Of a DNA stretch of 64,000 nt, positions 17,924-29,038 are shown piece after piece. The position numbers and the translations under genes were made by a program. A model generated the notes under the pieces. It ran no database searches and had not been told where the DNA came from. It saw nothing but the letters and a program-made list of their open reading frames with translations. Where the stretch lies: positions 1,364,001-1,428,000 of the forward strand of contig NZ_CP007030.1 in assembly GCF_000227665.2 (NCBI RefSeq), given 5' to 3'. Each line of letters begins with the position of its first letter. Positions within the stretch are counted from its first letter, which is position 1. Origin of the DNA: Thiomicrospira aerophila AL3. GTDB lineage: Bacteria > Pseudomonadota > Gammaproteobacteria > Thiomicrospirales > Thiomicrospiraceae.

Positions 17924-18772
17924 CTATGACGCCTGTGCAACGGCCAAGGTATTTTGTAACAAAGTAGCGATTGTCATCGGACCCACGCCGCCTGGTACAG
18001 GTGTAATCCAACTGGCGCGCGCTTTTGCTGATTCAAATTCGACATCACCGCATAAACTACCATCGTCTAAACGGTTAATACCTACATCAATCACAATCGC
18101 CCCTGGCTTAATCCAATCACCTTTTACCATGTTAGGAATACCTACCCCCACGACGACCAAGTCAGCTTCCGCAACCTTAGCGGGCAAATCTTTGGTGGCG
18201 CTATGACAAATAGTGACTGTAGCGCGCGCATTTAATAATTCAAGCACCATAGGTACACCAACAATATTGGATGCTCCCACGACCACCGCATTTAAGCCGC
18301 GCAATTCGATACCGGTTTTTGCCAACATTGTCATTACACCATGAGGTGTACAAGGGGCGAGTTTTGGCATCCGTGTCGCTAAGCGACCTACATTATAAGG
18401 ATGGAAACCATCAACATCTTTAGCTGGACTAATACGCTCAATCACTGTCTCAGGGTTAATATGATCAGGAAGCGGCAGTTGCACTAAAATGCCATGCACT
18501 TCAGGGTTTTCATTAAGCTCGTCAATCAAGGCTAACAAATCCACTTGGGTGGTGCTAGCAGGTAGGTCATACGCAAAGTCGGCAAAACCGACTTCTTTAC
18601 AGGCATTTTTTTTGTTACGTACATACACCTGAGAAGCAGGGTTTTCACCCACTAAAATCACTGCCAGGCCTGGTGGCAATTGATCTTGCTCTAAACGCTC
18701 AGTAACCTGGGCTTTGATTTCTGCGCGCACCTCGGCGGCAATCGCTTTACCATCTAAAATGTTTGCGGACAT
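17924..18772 (-). CDS. folD: Bifunctional methylenetetrahydrofolate dehydrogenase/cyclohydrolase
   Basis: 282 residues, full length. FolD interconverts methylene-, methenyl- and formyl-tetrahydrofolate for one-carbon metabolism. It shows [14 protein letters not shown] with the catalytic Lys, [13 protein letters not shown], the Rossmann segment [12 protein letters not shown] and the C-terminal [19 protein letters not shown]. The ATG has AGGAG upstream. One CAGGCCTG repeat at 18665 codes for PGL. Confidence 0.97.
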   Translation of the reverse strand: MSANILDGKAIAAEVRAEIKAQVTERLEQDQLPPGLAVILVGENPASQVYVRNKKNACKEVGFADFAYDLPASTTQVDLLALIDELNENPEVHGILVQLPLPDHINPETVIERISPAKDVDGFHPYNVGRLATRMPKLAPCTPHGVMTMLAKTGIELRGLNAVVVGASNIVGVPMVLELLNARATVTICHSATKDLPAKVAEADLVVVGVGIPNMVKGDWIKPGAIVIDVGINRLDDGSLCGDVEFESAKARASWITPVPGGVGPMTIATLLQNTLAVAQAS

Positions 18773-18857
18773 AGCTTAAAAAACTCCTTCTATTTAATCT
18801 GCAAATTATAATAACCGAAATATTACAAAATGAATGCAAAAAAAGCATGGTGGCTAG

Positions 18858-18886
18858 TTGACAGTATTAAAAGCGGTCTATACAAT
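18858..18886 (+). promoter_or_regulatory. Sigma70 promoter of the tRNA operon
   Basis: TTGACA at 18858-18863, exactly 17 bp, then TACAAT at 18881-18886, followed by the GC-rich discriminator ACGCGC that is typical of stringently controlled stable-RNA promoters. It lies 60 bp upstream of the first tRNA. Confidence 0.8.
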
Positions 18887-18945
18887 ACGCGCATCTTTTG
18901 GCTGATACCAAAAAGGTTTTAAACCTTAGCCCTAAGATGTGTTCT

Positions 18946-19023
18946 CGGAGTGTGGCGCAGCCTGGCTAGCGCATCTGTTTTGGGTACAGAGGGTCGGGGG
19001 TTCGAATCCCTCCACTCCGACCA
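18946..19023 (+). tRNA. tRNA-Pro (UGG)
   Basis: The acceptor stem CGGAGTG pairs with CACTCCG and CCA is encoded at 19021-19023. The anticodon loop has TGG at 18981-18983, and the T arm contains GGTTCGAATCC. First gene of a three-tRNA operon. Confidence 0.95.
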
Positions 19024-19071
19024 TATTTCGTTTAGTAGAGTCTTTCTAATAAACAGCCCAGGTTCGAATGA

Positions 19072-19148
19072 GCGCCCATAGCTCAACTGGATAGAGCATC
19101 GCCCTTCTAAGGCGAGGGTTGCAGGTTCGAGTCCTGCTGGGCGCACCA
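19072..19148 (+). tRNA. tRNA-Arg (UCU)
   Basis: The acceptor stem GCGCCCA pairs with TGGGCGC and CCA is encoded. The anticodon TCT is at 19106-19108 in a TCGCC/GGCGA stem, and the T arm is GGTTCGAGTCC. Second gene of the operon. Confidence 0.95.
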
Positions 19149-19166
19149 ATCAACGCCTTATAATAT

Positions 19167-19243
19167 GGTGGTCGTAGCTCAGTTGGTAGAGCCCAGGATT
19201 GTGATTCCTGTTGTCGCGGGTTCGATCCCCGTCGATCACCCCA
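19167..19243 (+). tRNA. tRNA-His (GUG)
   Basis: The anticodon GTG is at 19201-19203. The acceptor stem GTGGTCG pairs with CGATCAC, with an extra G at 19167 opposite discriminator C, the hallmark of tRNA-His. CCA is encoded. Third gene of the operon, convergent with the GGDEF gene. Confidence 0.95.
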
Positions 19244-19267
19244 TTTTTCCAAGATTTTTCCAGCTAA

Positions 19268-20554
19268 CTAATTATTTACACACTCTAATGCTTCAAACAT
19301 CTTGTTTTTACCACTTCTCTTTGCTTTATACATAGCTTGATCAGCTTGCTTAACTAAGGTTTGCCCATCAATAGTATCGGATTTAGCATAATAAGCGACG
19401 CCAATGCTGGCCGTTACAGCCAAAGGATGTCCATTGAAATAAATAGGTTTAGCAACAGACTCTAATAGTTTTGCAATAAACGTCAGATCTATCTTTTGGT
19501 TTGATAAGACATGCTTCAAAATCACAAATTCATCACCGCCGTATCGTGCAAAAATATCCTCACTTTCAATTTGAGTACTTAATCGCAGCGCTAATTGATT
19601 TAATAAAAAATCACCTGCCTCATGACCAAGACTATCATTAACTTCTTTAAACCCATCTAAATCAAAAAATAATAGCGCAAGACGTACATCTTTATCAGCG
19701 ATATCACGCATAGATTTTTCTAAATATTCAGCAAAATAAATGCGATTAGGCAAACCCGTTAAACCATCATAATAAGCCAATCTATCCAGTTTAAGCTCAG
19801 CAACTTTTTGTTCTGAGATATCTAACATAGAGCCCACAACCTTACCATGGCGTATATTCGATTTAGGTTTAACTCGCTGCCTTACCCACCTAACCGCTTG
19901 GTTAACAACTAATCGATGCTCAAGCTCTAATAACTCTTTACCTTCAGCAATATTTTCCCAAAACAATTTAAAGATTTTAAGATCATCAGCGTGAATTAGA
20001 CGCTCAAAACGCTCAACATCAATATTAAGACTACCTTCTAATCCAAGCATTCTTGCTGCTTGCGCTGATAACTCCAATTCAGCTGATGAACAATCTAAAA
20101 CCCAATGACCTAAATTTGCGACCGACTCGGCTTCCTCTAAAAAGGTTAAAGCCTGTTGTAATTGAAGTTGAAACGTATTTCTTGCCAACAAATTATCAAT
20201 CCGCAACTCTAATAATCTTAGGCTGAATGGTTTGGTAATGAAATCATCAGCACCATACTCTAAACCTTTTACATGAGTGGCTTCACTGTTATCAGCCGTT
20301 ACAAGCACAATAGCCATTACCTGCCCCCACTCTAATTCTCTAATGGTTTTGAGTAAAGTTAATCCATCCATGTCAGGCATCATGACATCTAGCAAAATTA
20401 ATTCTGGTTTTAACGACTCAATAAGCTCAAGCGCATCTTTAGCCGAACCAGCCACATAAAGCTCAAAACGTTTATTCAATGTTTTTGCTAAGATGCTAAG
20501 CATTGCGGGCTCATCATCAACAATTAAAATTTTTGCTCGCTTGGTATTATTCAT
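19268..20554 (-). CDS. Response regulator with PAS and GGDEF domains (diguanylate cyclase)
   Basis: 428 residues. A receiver domain (residues 1-120, phosphoacceptor Asp56 in LILLDVMMPD, Lys in ITKPF), then a PAS_3-like domain (about 135-255) and a C-terminal GGDEF domain with an intact RYGGDEF active site. It should make cyclic di-GMP when phosphorylated. The RxxD inhibitory site normally five residues before GGDEF is absent (the region reads IESEDIFA), so product feedback at that site is unlikely. No kinase is adjacent. Monocistronic. Confidence 0.9.
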   Translation of the reverse strand: MNNTKRAKILIVDDEPAMLSILAKTLNKRFELYVAGSAKDALELIESLKPELILLDVMMPDMDGLTLLKTIRELEWGQVMAIVLVTADNSEATHVKGLEYGADDFITKPFSLRLLELRIDNLLARNTFQLQLQQALTFLEEAESVANLGHWVLDCSSAELELSAQAARMLGLEGSLNIDVERFERLIHADDLKIFKLFWENIAEGKELLELEHRLVVNQAVRWVRQRVKPKSNIRHGKVVGSMLDISEQKVAELKLDRLAYYDGLTGLPNRIYFAEYLEKSMRDIADKDVRLALLFFDLDGFKEVNDSLGHEAGDFLLNQLALRLSTQIESEDIFARYGGDEFVILKHVLSNQKIDLTFIAKLLESVAKPIYFNGHPLAVTASIGVAYYAKSDTIDGQTLVKQADQAMYKAKRSGKNKMFEALECVNN

Positions 20555-20710
20555 CAGCCTGGTTACACTCTAAGAGTTTAGTAGGATGCTCAAAACTCAA
20601 CCAACTATCGGTCAATTGATAGTCTTAAGTTTTTACACTAAGCACACTTTATAGGTATTAAGTTTAAAGTAATACTTCTTACAAAAAAATAAAAATTATC
20701 AAGGCTGAAG

Positions 20711-23700
20711 ATGTTTACCCTCCACACCTCGAATAAAACTGAAAATCTGCTGGCACATCTGAATAAGGTGTTAGAAATGCAACCCTTATCCAGCCCGTTT
20801 GCCCGCGACGTGTTTTTAATTCAATCGCAAGGCATGGAGCGTTGGTTATCGCAACGGCTGGCGGATGCGTTCGGCGTTTGCGCGAACGTAGATTTTCTGT
20901 TTCCGGGCAAGTTTTACAATCAAATTGCGCAAGCGATTGATCCCACACTTGCAAGTGATTTTTTTGAGCGCGAACAGCTAATGTGGCGTCTTGACGCGCG
21001 CTTACGTGATCTCAGCCATGCCGATTTGGCGCCGTTACAAACCTATTTACAAGGCGAGCAGTTGGCGATTAAACGCTTTGGTTTGGCGCAACAACTGGCG
21101 CAGGTGTATGACCAATATGAACTGATGCGCTTGGATTTATTGGATCGCTGGCAAGCCGGCCAAACCTTCACAACCCATCCGGCAGAAATCTGGCAACGGC
21201 GTTTGTGGTTGGATTTAATCATTGACACCGAACAACCGCACCGTGGCCAGGCCTGGTTACGAGTGATTGAGCGCCTAAAAAATACCGAACCCAACAACAG
21301 CGCCTTTGCCCTGCCGGAACGGATTTCGGTCTTTGGTTTAACCACCATGCCACCGCTGTTATTGGATTTTCTGCACGCACTGGCGCGGCATACTCAGGTG
21401 CATTTGTATTTAATGCAGCCGTGTCAACATTATTGGGGCGACATTCGCTCCGGCAAACAAATGCGCATCGAACGGCTGCAAGCCGAACAACTGGAACAGA
21501 TTGGCGACATCAGTCATCCGCTGTTATCGCTGCTCGGGCAACAAGGGCGTGAGTTTCAACAGATGATTTTGGAGCGCGGCGAACTCGACTGGGAGTTTGA
21601 CAGTTTTGAACCTTTTGGCGATGCAAGCGATGATGCGTGCGACGATTCAACCCCGCGCTCGGCACTGGTGCAATTGCAAAACAGTCTGCTTGAAGGTCAA
21701 CACACCGATAAAATCGCGGTGCAAGACAACTCGATTCAACTGGTCAGTTGCCACAGCCCGATGCGCGAACTCGAAGTGCTTAAAGACGCGCTCTTAAAGC
21801 AACTCGACCAAGATCCAAGCTTAGAACTGCGCGATATTTTGGTGATGGCGCCTGACATTTCGGTGTACGAACCCTTTATCTCAGCGGTGTTTGATAGCGC
21901 TTCGTCATCACAACCCACGTTTCGCTACGCCATTGCCGACCGCAGTTTGCGCTCGTCAAACGAACTGCTCGATACCTTAATTAACCTGCTGAACCTATTA
22001 TCAAGCCGATTTGAATGGCACGCGGTGTTGGATATTTTAGAGCGCGAAGCGGTGTACCCCAACTTTGATTTGGACGCCGACAGCCTCGCCTATATTCGCC
22101 GTTGGGTCGAACAAACCCATATCCGCTGGGGACGCGATAGCGCGCATCGCCAACAACTGCAATTGCCGGCTTTGGAACAAAACACTTGGCACGCTGGCTT
22201 AAACCAAATGATGTGGGGTTTTGTTAAACAAGGTACCGGTTTGGAAATCGAAGGTTCCGCCGCGCAAGCACTCGGCGGCTTGGATGCGTTTGTGCGCGAA
22301 GTGTTGTTTGACTATGCCGAGCGTACTAGTAAACCGTTAAGTTTGCAGGCCTGGTCAGCATTGTTACTCAATCTAATCGACAAAACCCTGCAAGACAATG
22401 CCTACCAACAACTCATGCCCTTGCGTGACATGCTGCAACGCTTGGCGCAGATGCCGAGCAACGAAAGCTATCCGCTCAGTGTGATTGTACGCTGGCTGGA
22501 TTTGGCGGCGGGTGAACACAAAACCTCACAAGGCTTTTTAGCCGGACAACTGACCTTCTGCTCGATGCTGCCGATGCGCTCGATTCCGTTCAAGATGATT
22601 GCGATTTTAGGCTTGAATGACGGTGATTTCCCCAAAATCGACCGCCATCCAAGTTTTGACTTAATGGGCTTGGCGGGACAATTTCGTCAGGGCGACCGTT
22701 CTGCACGCCGCGACGACCGCTATCAATTTCTCGACGCGATTTTATCTGCCCGTCAAACCTTGTATTTGAGTTACGTCGGACAATCGATAAAAACCAATGA
22801 CGATTTACCGCCGTCGGTGGTGGTGAGTGAATTACGCGATGTGCTGGCGCTTACCCCGCTCAAACAACCGCTAAACGGCTTTTCGCAAACCTATTTTACT
22901 TCAGAGTCATTGCCCAAGGCTTTGCGAACCTACCAACCGCGCGCTGCGCGGATTGCGCAGGCGTTTGCGCTCAGTCAACGCTTTAAACACGCCCCACGCT
23001 GGTGGCAAGGCGCGATTGACGCTCAAAACTCGGATGAATCCGGCTCAGCAGGCCTGCTTATCGAGGAACTGGTGCGCTTTGCCGGTGACCCGCCGTTGTA
23101 TTTTATGCAAAACGTCATCGGCATACGCTTTGATGAAGTGGCCCAACAACAAAGCGCCAGCGAACCCTTTGCGCTCGATGGTTTAGAAAACTATCATCTC
23201 AATCAACGCTTACTGGCCGCCAAACTCAAAGGCGATGCGCAACTCAACGCGCTTATCGAACGCCTGCAACACTCCGGCGAATGGTTATCCGGTCAGTTTG
23301 GTGACATAAAACTCGACGAACAACTTCGCGGTTTGCAGGCCATCGCTGCATTGATTGAAAATACGCTAACGCAAATCGGCGAGGCGCAACCGGCCGACTG
23401 GTTAGAACTCGATTTGACCGCCGGACGCCTAAACGGCTGGCGTCACCATCACGCCAATGGTCAGTTGCATTATCGCTACAGCAAACTTAAACCGAAGGAT
23501 TACCTGCAGGCCTGGTTATGGCACCTAACCGGCGATCAACCGACTTGGTTAATTGGTTTGGACAAAGACAATAAGCCACAAGCCTATGAGTTTGCGCCGC
23601 TCGACCAAACCGAACGCATGGCGCAGTTGAACAACTGGTTACAAACCTACCAACACAACTTAACCGAACCCTCGGCACTCATTCTGGAAGCGGCCTGGGC

Positions 23701-23947
23701 ATACGTCAGTGCCAAGAAACCAGAAAACGCTGAACGCGATGCGCTTAAAGCGATCTGCGACAAAGTGGAAGGCACCAAAGATTGGGCTAGCAACACCAGC
23801 CGTCCACCCAAAGCGGAAATCGCCTTGCTGTACCAAGGCATCATGGTCGATGAACTCTACAGCGACGCATTTTTAACCCTCACCGAACAACTCATCACGC
23901 CGATCTGGCAAGCGCTGAACGACAAGGAGACGTCTGCAAATGACTAA
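20711..23947 (+). CDS. recC: Exodeoxyribonuclease V gamma chain
   Basis: 1078 residues against about 1122 in E. coli. RecC is the Chi-recognising scaffold of the RecBCD helicase-nuclease. Recognised from FLIQSQGMERWLSQRLAD, LYLMQPCQHYWGDI, the central SCHSPMRELEVLKD and LNDGDFPKIDRHPSFDLM. First gene of recC-recB-recD, overlapping recB by 8 bp. It carries four CAGGCCTG repeats (21248, 22346, 23049, 23517). A GAAG-type ribosome-binding site precedes the ATG. Confidence 0.95.
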   Translation: MFTLHTSNKTENLLAHLNKVLEMQPLSSPFARDVFLIQSQGMERWLSQRLADAFGVCANVDFLFPGKFYNQIAQAIDPTLASDFFEREQLMWRLDARLRDLSHADLAPLQTYLQGEQLAIKRFGLAQQLAQVYDQYELMRLDLLDRWQAGQTFTTHPAEIWQRRLWLDLIIDTEQPHRGQAWLRVIERLKNTEPNNSAFALPERISVFGLTTMPPLLLDFLHALARHTQVHLYLMQPCQHYWGDIRSGKQMRIERLQAEQLEQIGDISHPLLSLLGQQGREFQQMILERGELDWEFDSFEPFGDASDDACDDSTPRSALVQLQNSLLEGQHTDKIAVQDNSIQLVSCHSPMRELEVLKDALLKQLDQDPSLELRDILVMAPDISVYEPFISAVFDSASSSQPTFRYAIADRSLRSSNELLDTLINLLNLLSSRFEWHAVLDILEREAVYPNFDLDADSLAYIRRWVEQTHIRWGRDSAHRQQLQLPALEQNTWHAGLNQMMWGFVKQGTGLEIEGSAAQALGGLDAFVREVLFDYAERTSKPLSLQAWSALLLNLIDKTLQDNAYQQLMPLRDMLQRLAQMPSNESYPLSVIVRWLDLAAGEHKTSQGFLAGQLTFCSMLPMRSIPFKMIAILGLNDGDFPKIDRHPSFDLMGLAGQFRQGDRSARRDDRYQFLDAILSARQTLYLSYVGQSIKTNDDLPPSVVVSELRDVLALTPLKQPLNGFSQTYFTSESLPKALRTYQPRAARIAQAFALSQRFKHAPRWWQGAIDAQNSDESGSAGLLIEELVRFAGDPPLYFMQNVIGIRFDEVAQQQSASEPFALDGLENYHLNQRLLAAKLKGDAQLNALIERLQHSGEWLSGQFGDIKLDEQLRGLQAIAALIENTLTQIGEAQPADWLELDLTAGRLNGWRHHHANGQLHYRYSKLKPKDYLQAWLWHLTGDQPTWLIGLDKDNKPQAYEFAPLDQTERMAQLNNWLQTYQHNLTEPSALILEAAWAYVSAKKPENAERDALKAICDKVEGTKDWASNTSRPPKAEIALLYQGIMVDELYSDAFLTLTEQLITPIWQALNDKETSAND

Positions 23948-26900
23948 TAGATCACCCACCCTTGCGCCGTTTCATGTTCTAAACCATCCGCTAATCCCCG
24001 GATCGTGCCTGATTGAAGCCAGTGCCGGCACCGGCAAAACCTTCTCGATTGCGTTTTTGGTGTTGCGCTTGGTAGTGGAAAAAGCGCTGCCGATTGAACA
24101 GATTTTGATTGTGACCTTTACCGATGCCGCCACCCAAGAGCTGCGCGAACGCGTGCGCCAGCGCTTGGTGGAAGCGAAAAATGCGCTGAACGGCGCAACC
24201 AGTGAAGACAAACTGCTCAATGACTGGCTGACTCAATTGGCATCCCAAGTGCCACACGCCGACGCCCAAGCGCGTTTGGTGCAAGCCTTAGCGAACATCG
24301 ACCAAGCCAGCATTTCGACTATTCATGGATTTTGTCAAAAAATCCTCACCGAATACCCGCTGGAAAGCGAACAGGCGTTTGGGCAAACCCTCACCACCGA
24401 TATGACTGGCCTTTACGATGAATTGGTCGCCGATTTTTGGCGCCAAACCGTTTACGAGCGTTCTAAAGAGCAGGTGGCGTTGATCTTAGCGGCGTTACCT
24501 TCACCGAAACACTTACATCAACTCGTAAAGCAGATTAAACAACCGGGCTTGCGTATTACGCCCAGCCTTGACGATCTGGATACACTGATGCCCGAACTGC
24601 TCGCGCACCAGCAGGCCTGGCAAGATTGGCTTACGCAAACGCAACCGAAAATCGACGCCTTTATCGCCGAGGCACAAGCACAAAACTGGATTAATGCGCG
24701 CAGTTTAGGCGCGCTGGCTGGGCATCAAGCTAATTTCACCCACGACCCGCTCACGCTGCTTGATTATTTGGCGAAAGGTACGCCCTTTAACAAACAAGGT
24801 AAACCCGCCGCGGCTGAATTCGTTGCCCAGATTCATCCCGGCGATACCCTGCTCACCAACCAAACGCAATTACATCAGCAACTCAAAATCGCTTTGCAAT
24901 CGGCGTTTGCCGCGCACTTTCATCAGCAACTCAGCGTCAAACTGCAAGCGCAAAACCTCATGAGTTTTGACGATCTCATTCAACGCTTGTATCAGGCTTT
25001 GCAACAACCGCAAGCGAGCACGCTAATCAAAAGGGTGCGTAGCGGCTATCAAGCAGCGCTGATTGACGAATTCCAAGATACCGACCAATGGCAATGGGGC
25101 ATTTTTTCCGCGCTGTTTAATCAAAGCACACAGACCCTTCAAAACCCGCAAACCGAACCCGCGTATTTGTTTTTAATCGGCGACCCCAAACAAGCGATTT
25201 ACAAATTCCGTGGCGCCGATATTCACGCCTATTTTGCCGCCGCAAGCCAATGCCAAGCGCATTACACCCTGGACACCAATTGGCGCTCCCAACCAAATTT
25301 AGTACAAGCTGTGAATCAGGTGTTTAACGTGGACAACCCGTTTCGATTTGACGCACTGCATTTTCAACCGGTCAACGCTGGCGTCAATTCTGACCCACAA
25401 CTTTCCGCGCAACCGGCGTGGCATTGGCTTACCCTTCCCGATAAAGACGATGGCAAACCCTGGGAAAATAAGTACGCCGAGCCACTCATTCAACAAAATC
25501 TACTCGCTGAAATCAGCGACATGTTGCAACATCACGGCGTGCAACCAAAACAAATCGCGATTTTGGTGCGCGCCAATCATCGTGCTGACGCCTATCGTCA
25601 AGCGCTCGCCAAACTCGGCATTCCGGCGGTGATTAAAAGTCGCCAATCCATTTATCAAACCGCACAAGCCGAACAACTTTATCGGGTGATGGCCGCGATG
25701 TTACAGCCCAACGACAGCCGCCTGATTAAGCCGTTATTGGCACTGGATTGGTTTGGTTTAAACAGCGAACAGGTGTATAGGATTCTGCACAGCGATGCCC
25801 TTGAACACTGGTTTGAGCTGATGCAACAGCTCAATCAACTTTGGCACAAAACCTCGTTTATCGCTGCACTCTATGCACTACTGGAACAGCAACAGGTGTT
25901 TGAACATTTAACGAAATTTAATGATGCAGAACGGCGCATTGCTAATATCCAACAGCTGGCGGAAATCCTGCAAACTGAAATCCATCAGCGCCATCTGACC
26001 CCCGCCAAAACCCTTGGTTTTTTGGCGCATCAGCTCACCGAGCCGGATGGTTCCGATGCCACAATTGTGCGCCTTGACCGCGATGACGAAGCCTTGCAAA
26101 TCGTCACCGTTCACGCCGCCAAAGGCTTAGAATACGACTATGTATTCTGTCCGGATTTATGGCAAGCCAAAGACCCGGAAAAAAACCCGAAAGACCCGGT
26201 ACGCGTGTATCAAAATGGAGAATGGCTATTGGATTTGGGTTCCGAGCAATTTACGCAACACCATTATCAAGCCTATCAAGAACAACAAGCCGAAGACTTG
26301 CGTCTGGCCTATGTCGCACTGACCCGCGCCAAAACCCGCAACACAGTGGTGACCGGTGAAAACCTAAAAGGCTTTGACCTTTCGCCACTGGGGTATTTGC
26401 AACAACAGCCATCGCGCGCTGAACGCCATGACAGCCTGTTTACCCGCCGCGAACTCGCGCTACATGCACAGCCGCAGGTCTATCAACCGCCAAGTGCACC
26501 ACGCGATTACCAGGCCTGCTTAATGCAACGCACTTCGGTCGATACGCGTTATCGACTGTTTAGCTTTACCGGTTTAGTCAAAGCCGGTCACAGTGCCGCC
26601 AGCACGCCTTCTGCACAACTGGAAGCCGTTAACGAAACCCCGACCGATAAGGCACAAGAAAACCTGCAGCCTCAGGAAGCGACGGCGATCGATGCGTTCG
26701 ATAAAGAACGCGATATCGCACGCGGAGCGGACTTTGGTAATCTGGTGCATGACCTATTGGAACAGCAGAATTTTGCGCAACTGGCGCAAGGCGTTGATCC
26801 CGAATTTCGTCAAGCGCTGTGCCAAAAATACGGGCTTAAACTCAATCCTAACCAACAACTTGCGCTAGATAACTTAATGCAACGCATCGTCACCACGCCG

Positions 26901-27443
26901 CTGCGCAGCGATCAACCCGATTTAACGCTATCGCAACTGCCCAGCAACAAGGTGCTGAAAGAAATGGCGTTTTACTATGCGCTCGCGCCCAGCTCGACCT
27001 TGCAACTGAATCAGGCCATGCCCAACGATGTGCCGTTTTTACCGATCAAAGCGCAACAACTGGCCGGCTATCTGAACGGTTTTATCGATTTGGTGTTCGA
27101 GCATCAGGGACAATTTTATCTGCTCGATTACAAAACCAACTACCTCGGTTCCGACCCGAACGACTACACCTCAGATCGGCTGTTTGCAGAAATGCAGCAT
27201 CACAGTTACGGCTTGCAATTTATGCTCTATTGTTTAGCGCTGCATCAGTATTTAAGCCATCGCCTGCCCGACTACGATTACGAACGCCACTTTGCCGGCG
27301 TGGTGTATGGTTTTGTGCGCGGCATGAACGGTGAAAACGCCGACACCGGCGTATATCACTATCGCCCAAAACTGGCCGACCTTGAACGCTTAGAAGCGTG
27401 CTTAAGCCCACAACACGCGCCATTACAGGGAGATGCATCATGA
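23940..27443 (+). CDS. recB: Exodeoxyribonuclease V beta chain
   Basis: 1167 residues (E. coli 1180). UvrD-like helicase: Walker A ASAGTGKT, Walker B LIDEFQDTD, motif IV GDPKQAIYKFRGAD and VTVHAAKGLEYDYVF. The C-terminal nuclease has GNLVHDLLEQ, GYLNGFIDLVF and LDYKTNY, giving the His/Asp/Asp/Lys site. It unwinds 3'-5' and performs all the cutting for RecBCD. Overlaps recC by 8 bp and recD by 4 bp, so translation is coupled. Contains CAGGCCTG at 24612 and 26511. Confidence 0.96.
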   Translation: MTNRSPTLAPFHVLNHPLIPGSCLIEASAGTGKTFSIAFLVLRLVVEKALPIEQILIVTFTDAATQELRERVRQRLVEAKNALNGATSEDKLLNDWLTQLASQVPHADAQARLVQALANIDQASISTIHGFCQKILTEYPLESEQAFGQTLTTDMTGLYDELVADFWRQTVYERSKEQVALILAALPSPKHLHQLVKQIKQPGLRITPSLDDLDTLMPELLAHQQAWQDWLTQTQPKIDAFIAEAQAQNWINARSLGALAGHQANFTHDPLTLLDYLAKGTPFNKQGKPAAAEFVAQIHPGDTLLTNQTQLHQQLKIALQSAFAAHFHQQLSVKLQAQNLMSFDDLIQRLYQALQQPQASTLIKRVRSGYQAALIDEFQDTDQWQWGIFSALFNQSTQTLQNPQTEPAYLFLIGDPKQAIYKFRGADIHAYFAAASQCQAHYTLDTNWRSQPNLVQAVNQVFNVDNPFRFDALHFQPVNAGVNSDPQLSAQPAWHWLTLPDKDDGKPWENKYAEPLIQQNLLAEISDMLQHHGVQPKQIAILVRANHRADAYRQALAKLGIPAVIKSRQSIYQTAQAEQLYRVMAAMLQPNDSRLIKPLLALDWFGLNSEQVYRILHSDALEHWFELMQQLNQLWHKTSFIAALYALLEQQQVFEHLTKFNDAERRIANIQQLAEILQTEIHQRHLTPAKTLGFLAHQLTEPDGSDATIVRLDRDDEALQIVTVHAAKGLEYDYVFCPDLWQAKDPEKNPKDPVRVYQNGEWLLDLGSEQFTQHHYQAYQEQQAEDLRLAYVALTRAKTRNTVVTGENLKGFDLSPLGYLQQQPSRAERHDSLFTRRELALHAQPQVYQPPSAPRDYQACLMQRTSVDTRYRLFSFTGLVKAGHSAASTPSAQLEAVNETPTDKAQENLQPQEATAIDAFDKERDIARGADFGNLVHDLLEQQNFAQLAQGVDPEFRQALCQKYGLKLNPNQQLALDNLMQRIVTTPLRSDQPDLTLSQLPSNKVLKEMAFYYALAPSSTLQLNQAMPNDVPFLPIKAQQLAGYLNGFIDLVFEHQGQFYLLDYKTNYLGSDPNDYTSDRLFAEMQHHSYGLQFMLYCLALHQYLSHRLPDYDYERHFAGVVYGFVRGMNGENADTGVYHYRPKLADLERLEACLSPQHAPLQGDAS

Positions 27444-29038
27444 CTCTTCAACAACCCACCTCGTTTTTAGATCATCGGTTAGCGGCGTTTTTTGCGCCGA
27501 ACAACCCCGAGCTGGCGCAAATCATTAAACAGCTGTCGCGCGCGCTCAGTGAAGGTCACAGTTGCATTCAACTCGATGCTGACCAACAAACCATCATTCG
27601 CAACAATCCGAGCGAAGCTTGGGTGCTGGATGACGATTTGCTCTATTTCAGCCGCTACCATCAATACGAAACCCAACTGGCACAACAACTAAAACGCAAA
27701 GCCGCCCCCACCGAGCCGCTTGGCTTAGACGCGCAAAGTCTCCACGCGCTGTTTAACGACCCGTTGCAGCAACAAGCCGCTGAATTGGCACTGACCAAAC
27801 AACTCGCGCTGATTACCGGCGGCCCTGGCACCGGCAAAACCACTACCGTGGTCAAAATTCTCGCCCTACTCATGCAACAGCACCCGCACGCCACTTTTGC
27901 GCTGGCCGCGCCGACCGGCAAAGCGGCGATGCGACTGCAAGAATCGATTGCCAATAGCAAAGCGCAACTGACCGATTTGTTTCCAGCCGACCTGCTAGAC
28001 AAGATTCCGCACCAAGTTAGTACCCTGCATCGTCTGCTGGGCGCACGACCGCTGACGCCAGAATTTAAACATCATGCCGAAAACCCACTCAGTCACGATG
28101 TGCTGGTGGTCGATGAAGCCTCGATGATTGATTTGGCGCTGATGAGTAAATTGGTCAATGCCCTTAAACCGAATGCCAAACTCATTCTGCTCGGCGATAA
28201 AGATCAACTCACCTCGGTCGAATCCGGTGCGGTGCTGTCCGACTGTTACCGCGCCTTAGCCGATAATCGGGTCGAACTGCAAACCACCTACCGCTTTAAC
28301 GAACAGATCAAAAAACTGGCACACGCGGTCAATCAACAGGACGCAGAAAAAGTATTGATACTGTGCAAAGAAGCCGAAAAAGCCGACAGCCAAGCGGTCA
28401 TTGGGTTAAAAAACGTGCAAAAAGCCAGCGAGCTGAGCGGCTTTATTCAACGCCATTACCGCGCCTATTTTGATCAGGTCACCCAAGTTCAAACCGAACA
28501 AGACATTCTCGCGCTGTTTCAAACCTTTAACCAATTTAAAATTCTCAGCGCGACGCGTGAAGGCGAATTTGGTTTAAGTGCGTTTAATCAGCTTGCGCAA
28601 CCAGGCCTGGTGACCACGCAATGGTACGCCGGACGTCCGGTAATGATTGACAAAAACGACCCGAGCACCGGCTTATACAACGGCGACATCGGCTTGTGTT
28701 TGCCGAATATTCACGCGCCGAACAGCGACCAATTGAAAGTGTATTTTCTGCTCGCCGACCAGCTGCGAGCATTTGTGCCGAGTCGCTTACCCAGCCATCA
28801 AACCGCGTTTGCGATGACGATTCACAAAAGCCAAGGCTCGGAATTTGCCCACGTAATGATTGCACTGGGCAACCAGCTCAACAGCCAAACCGAATCCTTA
28901 GTAACCAAAGAACTGCTCTACACCGCCATCACCCGCGCCAAAAGCCAAGTGACACTGGTCGCCAGTGACAGCGTCGTGAAGCAATGCGTCAGCAACGCGA
29001 TAGAGCGCCACAGTGGTTTAGCGCGGCGTTTGACGTGA
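27440..29038 (+). CDS. recD: Exodeoxyribonuclease V alpha chain
   Basis: 532 residues from ATG 27440 (MTLQQPTSF), which overlaps the recB TGA as ATGA; the longer frame to 27398 lies inside recB. SF1B 5'-3' helicase: Walker [10 protein letters not shown], Walker [23 protein letters not shown] and the C-terminal [12 protein letters not shown] and [11 protein letters not shown]. It is the fast motor of RecBCD. The 3' end overlaps the convergent yaiI by 21 bp. One CAGGCCTG repeat at 28602. Confidence 0.95.
   Translation: MTLQQPTSFLDHRLAAFFAPNNPELAQIIKQLSRALSEGHSCIQLDADQQTIIRNNPSEAWVLDDDLLYFSRYHQYETQLAQQLKRKAAPTEPLGLDAQSLHALFNDPLQQQAAELALTKQLALITGGPGTGKTTTVVKILALLMQQHPHATFALAAPTGKAAMRLQESIANSKAQLTDLFPADLLDKIPHQVSTLHRLLGARPLTPEFKHHAENPLSHDVLVVDEASMIDLALMSKLVNALKPNAKLILLGDKDQLTSVESGAVLSDCYRALADNRVELQTTYRFNEQIKKLAHAVNQQDAEKVLILCKEAEKADSQAVIGLKNVQKASELSGFIQRHYRAYFDQVTQVQTEQDILALFQTFNQFKILSATREGEFGLSAFNQLAQPGLVTTQWYAGRPVMIDKNDPSTGLYNGDIGLCLPNIHAPNSDQLKVYFLLADQLRAFVPSRLPSHQTAFAMTIHKSQGSEFAHVMIALGNQLNSQTESLVTKELLYTAITRAKSQVTLVASDSVVKQCVSNAIERHSGLARRLT

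Noticed and set aside
18919-19252. Two minus-strand ORFs across the tRNA cluster
   Set aside because: They are antisense to three well-folded tRNAs and have the repetitive tRNA-derived peptides often mis-called as genes.
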